A DNA stretch of 64,000 nt from Pyxidicoccus caerfyrddinensis (GCF_010894405.1 NZ_JAAIYA010000003.1:124001-188000), one strand, 5' to 3'. Counted from the first letter of the stretch, positions 49,666 through 59,277 are shown. Translations and numbers: made by a program. The notes: generated by a model from the letters alone, not told the origin.

Positions 49666-52113
49666 ATGAGCACCGCACCTACAGAGTCCCCACGCTTCCT
49701 CGGGCGTTATGAGCTCGTCCACCCCCTGGGCCAGGGCGGCATGGGCGAGGTCTTCCTGGCGAAGATCAGCGGCGCGGCCGGCTTCGAGAAGCCGTGCATC
49801 GTCAAGACGATTCTGCCGACGCTGCTGAAGGACCGGCAGTTCCTGGACCGCTTCCACCACGAGGCCAAGGTGCTGGTGCACCTCGTCCACTCGTCGATTG
49901 CCCAGGTGTACGACATGGGCGAGGCGGACGGCACCTACTTCATGGCGCTGGAGTACGTGGCGGGCGTGGACCTGGCGTACCTGCTGGAGCAGGCGCGGGC
50001 GCAGAACGTCCAGGTGCCGGTGCCGGTGGCGCTCTTCATCGGCCAGCGCATGGCCGAGGGCCTGGGCTACGCGCACCGCAAGGCGGGGCCGGACGGCACG
50101 CCGCTGGGCATCGTCCACCGCGACGTGTCCCCGCACAACGTCATGGTGTCGTACGAGGGCGAGGTGAAGGTCATCGACTTCGGCCTCGCCAAGTCCGCGG
50201 CGCGCAGCAAGTACACGCTGCCGGCCACGGTGATGGGGAAGCTGGGGTACATGTCCCCGGAGCAGGTGCGCGCCGAGGCGCTGGACCACCGCAGCGACAT
50301 CTACTCGTCCGGCGTGGTGGTGTGGGAGATGCTCGCGGGCCGCTCGCTGATTCCCCACGGGACGGTGGGGGAGATGATGGCGGCCATGTCGCAGCCGGTG
50401 GTGCCCTCGCTGACCGAGGCCCGGCCGGACGTGGATGCCGCGCTGGACGCCGTGGTGCGGCGCTCGCTGGAGGCGAAGCCGGACACGCGCTACGCGCGCT
50501 CGGATGAATGGGCCCGCGCGCTCAACGGGGAGCTGGTCCGCACGGGCGCGGCGGTGGGCGCGGAGGAGGTGGGCCAGTTCGTCCGCGCGCTGTGCCCGGA
50601 GGCCTTCGCCTCGCAGCGCAAGCTCATCTCCAAGGTCAGCTCGTCTTCAGGCCACCACCGCACCCCCGCGCCGGGCACGGGCACGGGCATGTTCGGCACC
50701 GGCCCGCAGCCGCCGGCGGACGCTGACGCCTCCGGCTACGAGTCCACGATGGTGCGCGGCGGGAGCGACAGCCAGCCCGCGCGCTCCTCGGGAGGCGTGG
50801 CCCGGCCCGACGCCGTGTATGCGGACGATGACGCCGCGGAGCTGGGCGCCACCTCGGTGCGCCAGCCCTCCGGCGCCGCGCCGGCTCCCGCGCGTGCACC
50901 GAGTGGAAGCCAGGGCGTGCGCAAGCCGTCGCGTCCGGTGCCCGCGGTGGAGGTGGACGCGTCCGCCGCCGAGGAGGCGCTGGAGGCGCGCGCGGCCCGG
51001 AGACGTCCGACGGGGCTCTACGCCGCCATCGCCGTGCTGCTGGTGATTGCCACCGCCGCCACCACCGCGCTGGTCGTCGGCAAGACGGGAGGCGCGGCGC
51101 AGGCCCCGGCCACCGCGGTGAAGGACACTCCGGCCCCCACGACGAACAGCGGGAGCGTGAAGGGGCCCGAGACGGCGGCTGGCACGACGGGCACGGCGGT
51201 CGCGGGGACTTCGGGCACGGCCTCCAACACGGGGACCGCGACGACGGGAGCTCCGGCCACTGGCGCCGGGGACGCCGGGCCCGTGGTGGCCGCCTCGGGA
51301 CAGGGCGCTCCGGCGGCGGCGGCCGTGCCGTCCTCGGCGAGCGTCGCCGCTGGCAGCGTGACGCCCGGCACGACGGAGCCGGTGGAGCCCGCGGCGCACC
51401 CGGCGCCCACGACGACGGCGAAGGCCCCGGGGAAGAAGAAGCCCGCCACCCCGCCCACCCCTGTTGCCGCGCCCGCGCCGGCCCCGAAGTACGTCACCCC
51501 GGCGAAGGTCCTCCAGGTCGTGGACGACAACGGCAAGGTCTACGTCACGCGGTTGGGGGTGACGGGGTTCGTTCCGGACGTCGAGGTGGACGTGGTGGGG
51601 CCCCCGCTGAAGAACAACAAGCGGGAAGTGCTCGGCAAGGCCCGGGTGGTGTCGCCGCCTGCCAGGGCGAGGAAGCTGTATCCCCTGCGAGCCTTCCTCG
51701 AGCTCGACGAGAAGGCGCAGGTCGCCCCCGGAGACCTCTTCGTGGACGTGTCCGGGTTCGTGGCGGCGGCTCCCGACAAGGCCGAGTCGGGCACCGACAC
51801 CGAGGAGCCGGCCACCGCCGAGGCGCCCACGAAGCCCGAGAAGAAGAGCATTTATGGCTCGGTGAGGGAGCAGACCTGGACGGAGAACCTCGTCGAGCCG
51901 GGCATCAAGATTCGAAACACGGGCACCACGCCGTGGACCGATTGCACGGTGGTGAAGGACAGGCGCAAATCGGCCTGGCTGGGCAGCGTTGCGCCACATG
52001 AGGAGAAGTCCGTCAGCAACAAGCGGTTCACGCTCAACACGGCCTACGACGTGGGCTCCGGCAAGGTGGGCATCTACTGCGACGAAGGTGAAACCATCCT
52101 GGACCTGAAGTAG
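49666..52113 (+). CDS. Transmembrane Ser/Thr protein kinase (Hanks type)
   Basis: 815 residues from the ATG at 49666 (GGGAGAAGCC upstream). The kinase domain (about 12-275) is complete: glycine loop GQGGMGEVF, ATP-binding Lys47, catalytic HRDVSPHN (Asp153), DFG Asp171 and the activation segment ending GYMSPEQ. A Pro/Ala/Ser-rich linker leads to one membrane helix (about 451-472). An extracytoplasmic Ala/Thr/Pro-rich region follows, then a C-terminal domain of about 150 residues starting VTPAKVLQVVDDNGKVYVTRLGVTGF. That domain may sense a ligand or the envelope. This is the usual one-helix layout of myxobacterial signalling kinases; the substrate is unknown. Confidence 0.93.
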   Translation: MSTAPTESPRFLGRYELVHPLGQGGMGEVFLAKISGAAGFEKPCIVKTILPTLLKDRQFLDRFHHEAKVLVHLVHSSIAQVYDMGEADGTYFMALEYVAGVDLAYLLEQARAQNVQVPVPVALFIGQRMAEGLGYAHRKAGPDGTPLGIVHRDVSPHNVMVSYEGEVKVIDFGLAKSAARSKYTLPATVMGKLGYMSPEQVRAEALDHRSDIYSSGVVVWEMLAGRSLIPHGTVGEMMAAMSQPVVPSLTEARPDVDAALDAVVRRSLEAKPDTRYARSDEWARALNGELVRTGAAVGAEEVGQFVRALCPEAFASQRKLISKVSSSSGHHRTPAPGTGTGMFGTGPQPPADADASGYESTMVRGGSDSQPARSSGGVARPDAVYADDDAAELGATSVRQPSGAAPAPARAPSGSQGVRKPSRPVPAVEVDASAAEEALEARAARRRPTGLYAAIAVLLVIATAATTALVVGKTGGAAQAPATAVKDTPAPTTNSGSVKGPETAAGTTGTAVAGTSGTASNTGTATTGAPATGAGDAGPVVAASGQGAPAAAAVPSSASVAAGSVTPGTTEPVEPAAHPAPTTTAKAPGKKKPATPPTPVAAPAPAPKYVTPAKVLQVVDDNGKVYVTRLGVTGFVPDVEVDVVGPPLKNNKREVLGKARVVSPPARARKLYPLRAFLELDEKAQVAPGDLFVDVSGFVAAAPDKAESGTDTEEPATAEAPTKPEKKSIYGSVREQTWTENLVEPGIKIRNTGTTPWTDCTVVKDRRKSAWLGSVAPHEEKSVSNKRFTLNTAYDVGSGKVGIYCDEGETILDLK

Positions 52114-52130
52114 CCGGGCTCCACCGCGAA

Positions 52131-52155
52131 GGGTCCGGCCTTCGTCGCCGGACCC
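52131..52155. terminator. Terminator-like hairpin between kinase and RDD genes
   Basis: Arms GGGTCCGGC and GCCGGACCC with a 7-base loop. It lies between the convergent kinase stop (52113) and RDD-protein stop (52163) and can serve both. Confidence 0.7.
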
Positions 52156-52162
52156 GTGCCCC

Positions 52163-52834
52163 TCACTCGTTCAGCCGGTCCACGGCCACGGGGCAGTCGG
52201 CCACCAGCGCCTTCGCCTCCGCGTCACCACCGCGCGCGCTGCGCACCAGCCGGTCCAGTGAGCGCCGGCACTCCCACGTCGCGTCCCGCGTGCCGTGGCA
52301 GCAGTGCCAGCCGGTCAGCGTCTTCCCCAGGTACTTCAGCGTCTCCGCCTTCGTCGGCGTGATGAGCAGCCACACCGCGCCGGCCAGCACCACCAGCCAC
52401 GGCAACTGCACGGCCACGCCCTTCAGCCGCGGGCCCGCGCCCGGCGTCACCGGCTCGGCGTGCACGCCCAGCTTCGCGTCCAGCGGGCGCCGGTGCAGCA
52501 CGCCCGTCAGCAGCAACTCCACGGGCGCGGTGGCGGCCCGCGCCAGCCCGAGCGGCAGGCCCGGCGCGACCTCGCCCCGCACCAGCCGCACGCCGGCCAC
52601 CTGACGCCACAGCGTCCGGCCGGTGAGCCCGCCCACCGCGGACGCGACGAGCCACGCCAGCGCCACGGCGAGCAACATCGTTCCCGCCGTGCGCTCCACC
52701 TCCAGCAGGCGCAGCGCGGCCCAGCCGACCAGCGCCGCCGTCGCCAGGTCCAGCAGGTCCGCCAGCCAGAGGTGCCACTGGTACCGGGACTCGGGTCTCA
52801 CCGAGTCCATCGAGAACAACGCCCCGTCGCTCAT
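52163..52834 (-). CDS. RDD-like membrane protein
   Basis: 223 residues with GAGGGTGG before the ATG. Hydrophobic segments lie near residues 22-43, 48-68 and 142-160. The order is a charged N-terminus, a helix with Asp pair (ADLLDLATAALVGW), a second helix and GRTLWRQVAGVRLVRG. That is the RDD-domain layout, in which the Arg-Asp-Asp residues lie within the membrane helices. The C-terminus is soluble with four Cys residues (WHCCHGTRDATWECR). Family members may transport ions or act as membrane anchors; no function is established. Confidence 0.75.
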   Translation of the reverse strand: MSDGALFSMDSVRPESRYQWHLWLADLLDLATAALVGWAALRLLEVERTAGTMLLAVALAWLVASAVGGLTGRTLWRQVAGVRLVRGEVAPGLPLGLARAATAPVELLLTGVLHRRPLDAKLGVHAEPVTPGAGPRLKGVAVQLPWLVVLAGAVWLLITPTKAETLKYLGKTLTGWHCCHGTRDATWECRRSLDRLVRSARGGDAEAKALVADCPVAVDRLNE

Positions 52835-53519
52835 CCACCCTCTTTTCGGGAGGCAGGAGCATAGACCGGCCCGCGCCCCCGGGTTGCCCGGACATTCCGC
52901 CGTGACAGCCGGGGAACACCTCGCGCGCCCTGTCCTGGAGGTGTCGCTGCACGGACCGCTTCGGCACCCTCGTCCACGCGGGTTCCGGAGCCCCGCCTCC
53001 CGAGTCGCCGCGGACCTTCCGCGACTCTCCGTGCGTGGGCCGCGCTGGAGCGCGGGGCTCCCGCGACTCCCGGACGATGCCGGCCCGCCGCCGCGTGTCC
53101 ACCTTCCCGCCCTCCCCGGACGCGGGGCCCCCGGCCGCGAGCGGAGGCAGGCGAGTCGGGAGGCGCCAGGTGTGCCGTCTGGTTCGACCGGAGGACATGC
53201 CTCGTGTCGCCTTCTCGCAGTGGCGTCAGAGGGGAACGGCTCTCATCTTCAGCCCAGCGCGATGCGGCGAAGCCTCCACCACCACCGGGGCTTCGCGTCG
53301 GCAGGCGCGATGGCCCTGGCCAGATGGGCGTCGGGAAGGCCCCGGCGTGGTGGGCGGTGACGGGCGAGGCGGCAGCGGCGGGAGCGGTGGGGGGCTGTAC
53401 CGGGGATGGAGGTCGCGCCCCCGCCGCTGCCGCCAAGGCTGCACCACTCAACGTTGCACCCCAGGTGAGACGTACCGCGTTTGGCCTCCAGACCGGTTCT
53501 GCCGGACACTAGGGCCCTC
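52835..53519. other. Long intergenic region upstream of the hybrid kinase, no gene seen
   Basis: 685 GC-rich bases. All frames that stay open give Arg/Pro/Gly-rich shadow translations without ribosome-binding sites. The promoter of the hybrid kinase should lie near its right end. No repeat or strong palindrome was recognised. Confidence 0.5.
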
Positions 53520-56500
53520 ATGTGCATTCCGGGGTACAGGCCCCACGCCGGGTGGCGTGGGCTCATCGGGTTCTTCTTCCTCGCGGGGCTCCTCCTCGCG
53601 AGGCCGGGCATGGCCCTGGACCCGGAGCGCCGCGTCTCCCAGTTCAGCCAGGACTCGTGGCGCAGCGACGACGGGCTGCCGCAGAACAGCCTGCTGTCGC
53701 TGGCGCAGACGCGCGACGGCTACCTGTGGCTGGGCACGTGGGAGGGGCTGGTGCGCTTCGACGGGGCGCGCTTCGTCGTCTTCGACAAGCGCAACACGGA
53801 GGAGCTGCGCAACCACACCATCAAGGCGCTCGCGGAGGACGCGTCGGGCACGCTGTGGGTGGGCACCGAGCAGGGCCTGGTGTCGTACCGCGACGGCCGC
53901 TTCGAGCGCGCTTCGGGCGCGGCCGCGCCGCTGGACGGCGTGAAGGTGGAGGAGTTGCTGGTGGGCGAGGGCGTGCTCTGGGTGGGCACGTCCGTGGGCC
54001 TGTGGCAGGTACCCCTGGGAGACGGGGCGGCGCGCCAGTACACCGTGGAGCAGGGCCTGCCGGCCTCGTACGTCACCGCGCTGACGCAGGGCGAGGGCGG
54101 CTCGGTGTGGGTGGGCACGAAGGAAGGGCTGGCGCGCGTGGTGGGCGGCGAGGTGGAGGGCAGCGCCTTCGCCATTCCAGTGCCGAAGCCGCGGCCGGAG
54201 ATTCTGGCGCTGAGCCGGGACTCATCGGGCGTGCTGTGGGTGGGCACCAGCTCGGGGCTCGTCTCCTGGAACGGGACGGTGGCCCGGCGCTTCACCGCGG
54301 ACGACGGACTGCCGGCGACCTTCGTCACCGCGCTGTTCACCGACACGCACGGCACGCTCTGGGTGGGCACGCGCCGCGGCGGCCTGGTGCGGCACAACGC
54401 GGAGGGCTTCAGCGAGCCCGTGCCCGGCACCGGCCTGGTGGAGGCCGAGGTGCTGTCCCTGCTGGAGGACCGGGACGGGCACCTGTGGGTGGGCACCTAT
54501 TCGGGGCTGTTCCGCCTGCGGGACGGCTCGTTCTCCACCTACGGGCTGCCGGAGGGGCTGGACCCGGAGGGGACGGTCACCGCCGTGCTGGAGGACCGGC
54601 ACGGGACGATGTGGATTGGCACCCTGGGCGCCGGGCTGTACCGCCTGGAGAACGGCGTCTTCCGTCACGTGGGCGCGGAGGAGGGGCTGGCGGAGAAGGT
54701 CATCCCCGCGATTCACGAGGCGGCCGACGGGACGCTGTGGGTGGGCACCGTCGGCGGTCTGTACCGGTATGACGGCAAGCGCTTCACGAAGCTGTCGCGC
54801 GAGCAGGGAGGCCCCCAGGACGTGGTGACGGCCATCCTGGTGGACTCGCGGGGCGACACCTGGGTGGGGACGCAGGCGGGCCTGGTGCGCATCCACGAGG
54901 GCTCCGCCACGATGTACGCCGCGAAGCAGGGCTTCACCCACCCGGTCATCGTCATCACCGAGGACGCGGCGGGTCGGGTGTGGTTCGGCTCGGAGGCGGG
55001 GCTGTCGCGGTGGGAGGGGGACAAGAAGGGCTTCCGCCAGTACACGCAGAAGGACGGGCTGCCGGGAGACCTGGTGCTGGCGCTGCTGGCGGACGAGGAC
55101 GGCACGCTGTGGGTGGGCACGGAGACGGGGCTGGGGCGGTGGCGCGAGGAGAAGTGGGCGCGCTTCACCGTGCAGCAGGGGCTCTACGACGACGCGGTGT
55201 TCAGCCTGGTGCCGGACGGGGACGGGCACTTGTGGATGAGCAGCAACAAGGGCGTGTCCCGCGTGTCGCGGCGCGAGCTGGAGGAGGTGGCGGACAAGAA
55301 GCGCCCACGCGTGGCCTCGCTGGACTTCGACCAGCGCGACGGCATGCGCAGCGCGGAGTGCAACGGCAACACGCAGCCGTCCGGCTGGCGGGCGAAGGAC
55401 GGGCGGCTGTGGTTCACCAACCTGAGCGGCGCGATTGCGGTGGACCCGGTGCGGGTGCATGCGAGCCGTCAGCCGCCCGAGGTGCGGATTGAAGAGGTGC
55501 GGGTGCAGGGGCGGCCGGTGCCGGTGGAGGGGCGGGTGGAGCTGCCGTCGGGAGGCTCGCGGCTGGAGATTCGCTTCACGGCCTTCTCGCCGGTGGACGC
55601 GGCGCGGCTGCGCTTCCGCTACCGGCTGCAGGGGCACGACGACGGCTGGGTGAACGCGGAAGTCCGCATGGCCACGTACACGGGGCTGCGTCCGGGCAGC
55701 TACCGCTTCGAGGTGCAGGCGGAGGGCCGCGACGGCGCCTGGTCCGAGCCGGTGGTGCTGGACGTGGCGCTGGAGCCGAGGCTCTGGCAGCGCACGGGGT
55801 TCTGGCTGCTGTGCGTGCTGGGGACGGGGCTGGTGGGCGTGAGCGTGTACCTCTTGCGCGTGGGGCAGTTGAAGGCGCGCGAGCGGTGGCTGGCGGAGCG
55901 GGTGCAGGACCGCACGCGGGCGCTGGCGCGGGCGAACGAGGAGCTGGAAGCGCACATGCGCACGCTGCGGCAGACGCAGGCGCAGCTCGTCCAGGCGGGG
56001 AGGATGGCGGCGGTGGGGCAGCTGGCGGCGGGGGTGGGGCACGAAATCAACAACCCGCTGGCGTACATCGTGTCGAACCTGGAGCACGCGAGCGAGGAGG
56101 CGGAGGCGCTCGCGCGAGAGCTGGGGGAGACGCGGGGCGCGGGGCCGAGGTTGCGCGAGGTGAGCCAGGCGCTGCGCGAGGCGCTGCACGGCGCGGACCG
56201 GGTGCGGCGCATCGTGCGGGACTTGAAGACCTTCTCGCGGCCGGACGACGAGAAGCAGGGTCCGGTGGAGCTGCACGCGGTGCTGGACTCGGCGGTGAAG
56301 ATTGCGATGGCCGAGCTGCGCCCGCGCGCGAAGCTGGTGCGGGACTACGGCGACGTGCCGAGGGTGGAAGGCAACGAGGCGCGGCTGGCGCAGGTGTTCC
56401 TGAACCTGCTCATCAACGCGGCGCAGGCGCTGCCGGAGGGGCGGGCGGAGGAGAACGAGGTCCGGCTCGTCACGCGGCTGGCGCCGAATGGGATGGTGAT

Positions 56501-57842
56501 TGCGGAGGTGCACGACACCGGCACCGGCATCGCCTCGGAGGCGCTCGGGCGCATCTTCGACCCGTTCTACACGACGAAGCCGCCGGGAGTGGGCACGGGG
56601 CTGGGGCTGTCGCTGTGCCACGCGTACGTGTCGGCGATGGGCGGCACCATCTCCGTGGAGAGCGAGCCGGGCCGGGGCGCGGTGTTCCGCGTGGCGCTCC
56701 GGCGAGCGCCCCCCGAGTCCCTGGCGGTGCCGGCTATGCCCCGTGCCGCGCGCGAGTCCGGGTCGCTGCCGGCGGTGCAGCTGCCGCGCGGAGCCCGTGA
56801 GTCCGGAGCGTTGCCGGCGGTGCAGGTGCAGGGCACCGCGGTGGAGTCGAAGCCAGTGCCTGCGGTGCAGGTGCAGGGCACCGCGGTGGAGTCGAAGCCG
56901 GTGCCGGCGGTGCAGGTGCAGGGCACTGCGGTGGAGTCGAAGCCGGTGCCGGCTGCGCAGGTGCAGGCCCCTGCGCGCGAGCCGCAGTCCGTGCCAGCCG
57001 CACAGGGCTGGAGCACCGCGCGCGAGTCGGTACCCGCCGTGCCGGCGCCCCGTGCCGCGCGCGAGTCGATGTCGCTGCCCGCCGTGCCCGCGCAGGCACG
57101 GAGCGCTCTGTCGGGAACAGGCCTGGAAGCAGGGCAGGAGCGGGGCAGGGAGCCTTCGGCGCGTCCCGGCGCGGGCTCGCCCTCACGAGGTCCGGAGGCC
57201 CCGTCCGCGTCGGTGAGCGGCACGGAGGCCGCCACTGTTCCCACCTCGAACGTCGCTGCCGGAGCCACCGCGTCGCGGACTTCGAGCCCGGCGGCCGAGG
57301 TCGTCCCCTCCGCGAGGGTTCTCCATGGAGCGGCGCGAGCGCAGGTTCCCGACGTGCAGGGAGCACCCCGCGAGTCCCGCACGGACACCGTGCCGCCAGA
57401 GTCAGCCGAAGGACAGGCACTCATCGAGGGCCCCGTGCCGGCGCGCGGGCGCGTGCTGGTGGTGGACGACGATGCGCTGGTGAGCGGAGCCATCCGCCGC
57501 ACGCTGTCGCGAGAGAATGACGTCGAGGTGTTGGTGAGCGCGAGGCAGGCCCTGGCGCAACTGACGGCGCAGGAGCTGCGCTACGACATCGTGCTCTGCG
57601 ACCTGATGATGCCGGAGATGACCGGCATGGACCTGTTCGAGGCACTCCAGCGGTCGGCACCGAAAGTCGCCGAGCGGGTGGTCTTCATCACCGGCGGCGC
57701 CTTCACGCCGGCCGCGCGCACCTTCCTGGACCGGGTGGAGAACCCCCGCGTGGAGAAGCCCTTCGACCCCGAGGCCCTGCGAACGCTGATTCGCACCGAG
57801 GTCGCACGCGTCCGTCGCGCGGCCTCCGAGCGGGCCGCGTAG
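53520..57842 (+). CDS. Hybrid histidine kinase with two-component-regulator propeller and receiver domain
   Basis: 1,440 residues from the ATG at 53520, which gives a signal peptide/first helix (GLIGFFFLAGLLLARPG). A periplasmic sensor follows, with about fourteen blades of the LWVGTxxGL pattern (two seven-bladed propellers, about 35-660) and a Y_Y_Y domain (about 665-755). Then come a membrane helix (about 760-780), a coiled coil, and a HisKA domain with phosphorylatable His841 (GHEINNP). An HATPase_c has NLLINAAQ, DTGTGI and GTGLGLSL. After a 250-residue low-complexity linker a receiver domain follows, with phospho-acceptor Asp1361 (LCDLMMPEM) and Lys in VEKPFD. The layout is like the sugar-sensing hybrid kinases of Bacteroides; the ligand here is unknown, and no output regulator is adjacent. 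Confidence 0.94.
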   Translation: MCIPGYRPHAGWRGLIGFFFLAGLLLARPGMALDPERRVSQFSQDSWRSDDGLPQNSLLSLAQTRDGYLWLGTWEGLVRFDGARFVVFDKRNTEELRNHTIKALAEDASGTLWVGTEQGLVSYRDGRFERASGAAAPLDGVKVEELLVGEGVLWVGTSVGLWQVPLGDGAARQYTVEQGLPASYVTALTQGEGGSVWVGTKEGLARVVGGEVEGSAFAIPVPKPRPEILALSRDSSGVLWVGTSSGLVSWNGTVARRFTADDGLPATFVTALFTDTHGTLWVGTRRGGLVRHNAEGFSEPVPGTGLVEAEVLSLLEDRDGHLWVGTYSGLFRLRDGSFSTYGLPEGLDPEGTVTAVLEDRHGTMWIGTLGAGLYRLENGVFRHVGAEEGLAEKVIPAIHEAADGTLWVGTVGGLYRYDGKRFTKLSREQGGPQDVVTAILVDSRGDTWVGTQAGLVRIHEGSATMYAAKQGFTHPVIVITEDAAGRVWFGSEAGLSRWEGDKKGFRQYTQKDGLPGDLVLALLADEDGTLWVGTETGLGRWREEKWARFTVQQGLYDDAVFSLVPDGDGHLWMSSNKGVSRVSRRELEEVADKKRPRVASLDFDQRDGMRSAECNGNTQPSGWRAKDGRLWFTNLSGAIAVDPVRVHASRQPPEVRIEEVRVQGRPVPVEGRVELPSGGSRLEIRFTAFSPVDAARLRFRYRLQGHDDGWVNAEVRMATYTGLRPGSYRFEVQAEGRDGAWSEPVVLDVALEPRLWQRTGFWLLCVLGTGLVGVSVYLLRVGQLKARERWLAERVQDRTRALARANEELEAHMRTLRQTQAQLVQAGRMAAVGQLAAGVGHEINNPLAYIVSNLEHASEEAEALARELGETRGAGPRLREVSQALREALHGADRVRRIVRDLKTFSRPDDEKQGPVELHAVLDSAVKIAMAELRPRAKLVRDYGDVPRVEGNEARLAQVFLNLLINAAQALPEGRAEENEVRLVTRLAPNGMVIAEVHDTGTGIASEALGRIFDPFYTTKPPGVGTGLGLSLCHAYVSAMGGTISVESEPGRGAVFRVALRRAPPESLAVPAMPRAARESGSLPAVQLPRGARESGALPAVQVQGTAVESKPVPAVQVQGTAVESKPVPAVQVQGTAVESKPVPAAQVQAPAREPQSVPAAQGWSTARESVPAVPAPRAARESMSLPAVPAQARSALSGTGLEAGQERGREPSARPGAGSPSRGPEAPSASVSGTEAATVPTSNVAAGATASRTSSPAAEVVPSARVLHGAARAQVPDVQGAPRESRTDTVPPESAEGQALIEGPVPARGRVLVVDDDALVSGAIRRTLSRENDVEVLVSARQALAQLTAQELRYDIVLCDLMMPEMTGMDLFEALQRSAPKVAERVVFITGGAFTPAARTFLDRVENPRVEKPFDPEALRTLIRTEVARVRRAASERAA
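56820..56954 (+). repeat. Three 45-base in-frame repeats inside the hybrid kinase linker
   Basis: Three near-identical copies encode the 15-residue unit VQVQGTAVESKPVPA, followed by a decayed fourth (AQVQAPAREPQSVPA). They lie between the HATPase and receiver domains and probably act as a flexible spacer. Confidence 0.9.
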
Positions 57843-57946
57843 TCCCGGCCCCCGGGCGCCGTTACCCTTCCGCCATATTCGCAACGAAGTAACAGTTGCC
57901 CGCGCCTCCGGTGTTCAGGCCGAAACCTGTGCACGGAGGGGGACGG

Positions 57947-58321
57947 ATGAGCCGAGGGTTGAAGTTGCTGTCGCTGGCGTTGCTCGTGACGCTGGCGGCA
58001 TGTGGCAAGGACGACGACGGCGGCAGACCGCCCCTCGGAGGCGCGCTGGAGGGGAGCTGGGTGACGGTGGGCTACGGCTACACCGTGCGCTTCGAGGGCG
58101 ACGAGGTGGATCTGTACGAGCTCACCGCCGTGAGCTGCCTGCCCCTGGCCGACGGAGACGTGGAGGAGGACGGCACCGCGCCGGACCTCGCGCTGCGCTT
58201 CACGCGCGAGGGGGAGGCGCTCGTCATCGAGAACGGGCAGACGTTCCACGTCACCGCGCAACGCGCCCCGCTCCCCGAGGTCTGCACCGGGACGAAGCCG
58301 CCGAAGAAGGACCCGAGGTGA
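57947..58321 (+). CDS. N-terminal part of a split S41 protease lipoprotein
   Basis: 124 residues from the ATG at 57947. The lipobox LAAC in LLVTLAACGK gives an exported lipoprotein, and the rest is the small beta domain that normally precedes S41 peptidase domains in this group (GSWVTVGYGYTVRFEGDEVDLYELTAVSCL...FHVTAQRAPLPEVC). Translation ends at TGA 58319-58321 just after KPPKKDPR. The peptidase continues in another frame from a GTG at 58318, overlapping by four bases. One extra base just before the stop would join the two into a single protein (KKDPEVNFEVFW), so this is probably a broken gene or a sequence error. Confidence 0.8.
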   Translation: MSRGLKLLSLALLVTLAACGKDDDGGRPPLGGALEGSWVTVGYGYTVRFEGDEVDLYELTAVSCLPLADGDVEEDGTAPDLALRFTREGEALVIENGQTFHVTAQRAPLPEVCTGTKPPKKDPR

Positions 58322-59277
58322 ACTTCGAGGTGTTCTGGCACACCTTCGCGGAGCAATACGCCCTCTTCGACCTCTACGGAGTCGACTGGCAGTCCCGCTA
58401 CGACACCTTCCGTCCGCGAGTCACCGCCGCCACGACGGACGACGAGCTCTTCACCCTCTTGTCCGAGCTGCTCGAGCCGCTCACGGACGGGCACATCAGC
58501 CTCGAAGCGGGCGAGCGCGTCTTCCTCCCCAAGCCGCACCCCGAGTGGGTCGACACGCATCTCGAAGCGGTGAAGCAGTACGTGAGAGCGCACTACCTCG
58601 GTGGCCCGGGCGTCACGGTGAAGGCGGGCGAGCGCGTGGCCTGGCAGTCCCTCGACGCGCACGTCGGGTACATCCTGCTCACCGGCATGGCCGGCTTCAC
58701 GGGCGACGGGACGGATGAAGCGGCGGACGTGGAGGCGGCCGGCCGCGCCATCGACGAGGCGCTCGCGGCGCTGGGCGACAAGGACGCCCTCATCCTCGAC
58801 CTGCGCTTCAACGGTGGCGGCTACGACGCCGCCTCGATGGCCATCGCGAGCCGCTTCACCGTCGTGGAGCGGGTGGCCTTCACCAAGAAGGCCCGCGCGG
58901 GAGCCGGCTTCACGCCTTCACGCGAGTACCGCTTCGCTCCGGCGGGGGCGCGGCGCTTCACCCGGCCCGTCTACCTGCTCACGAGCAGCCTGACCGCCAG
59001 CGCGGCGGAGATCTTCACCATGGCCATGAGCGCGCTCCCTCACGTCACCGTGGTGGGGGAGCGGACGGATGGCGCCCACTCGGATGTTCTCACCCGGCAG
59101 CTCCCGAATGGCTGGTCCTTCGGCCTGTCGAACGAGCTGTACACCGCGCCGGACGGCGAGGTGTACGAGAAGGTTGGCCTGCCTCCGGACGTGGCGGTGT
59201 CCCTCGACGCGCCGGCACTGGCCGGAGGCACGGACCGCATCCTCCAGGAAGCGCTTCGGCTCGCGAACGGCGGCTGA
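58318..59277 (+). CDS. S41 family peptidase domain (split from lipoprotein N-terminus)
   Basis: 319 residues from a GTG at 58318 (VNFEVFWHTFAEQYALFDL). This is the tricorn/CtpA-like core: an N-terminal helical part, then the beta-sheet domain with DALILDLRFNGGGYDAASMAIA and the nucleophile region LTSSLTASAAEIFTMAM (catalytic Ser in TASAAE), and the C-terminal GLPPDVAVSLDA. The domain on its own has no signal peptide, so as a separate protein it would stay in the cytoplasm, unlike its relatives. That supports the frameshift reading. S41 enzymes degrade misfolded or tagged exported proteins. If the GTGA overlap is real, the two halves could still be translated in a coupled way. Confidence 0.85.
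   Translation: MNFEVFWHTFAEQYALFDLYGVDWQSRYDTFRPRVTAATTDDELFTLLSELLEPLTDGHISLEAGERVFLPKPHPEWVDTHLEAVKQYVRAHYLGGPGVTVKAGERVAWQSLDAHVGYILLTGMAGFTGDGTDEAADVEAAGRAIDEALAALGDKDALILDLRFNGGGYDAASMAIASRFTVVERVAFTKKARAGAGFTPSREYRFAPAGARRFTRPVYLLTSSLTASAAEIFTMAMSALPHVTVVGERTDGAHSDVLTRQLPNGWSFGLSNELYTAPDGEVYEKVGLPPDVAVSLDAPALAGGTDRILQEALRLANGG

Noticed and set aside
53204..53512. 102-codon ORF before the hybrid kinase
   Set aside because: Low-complexity Ala/Pro/Arg translation and no ribosome-binding site.
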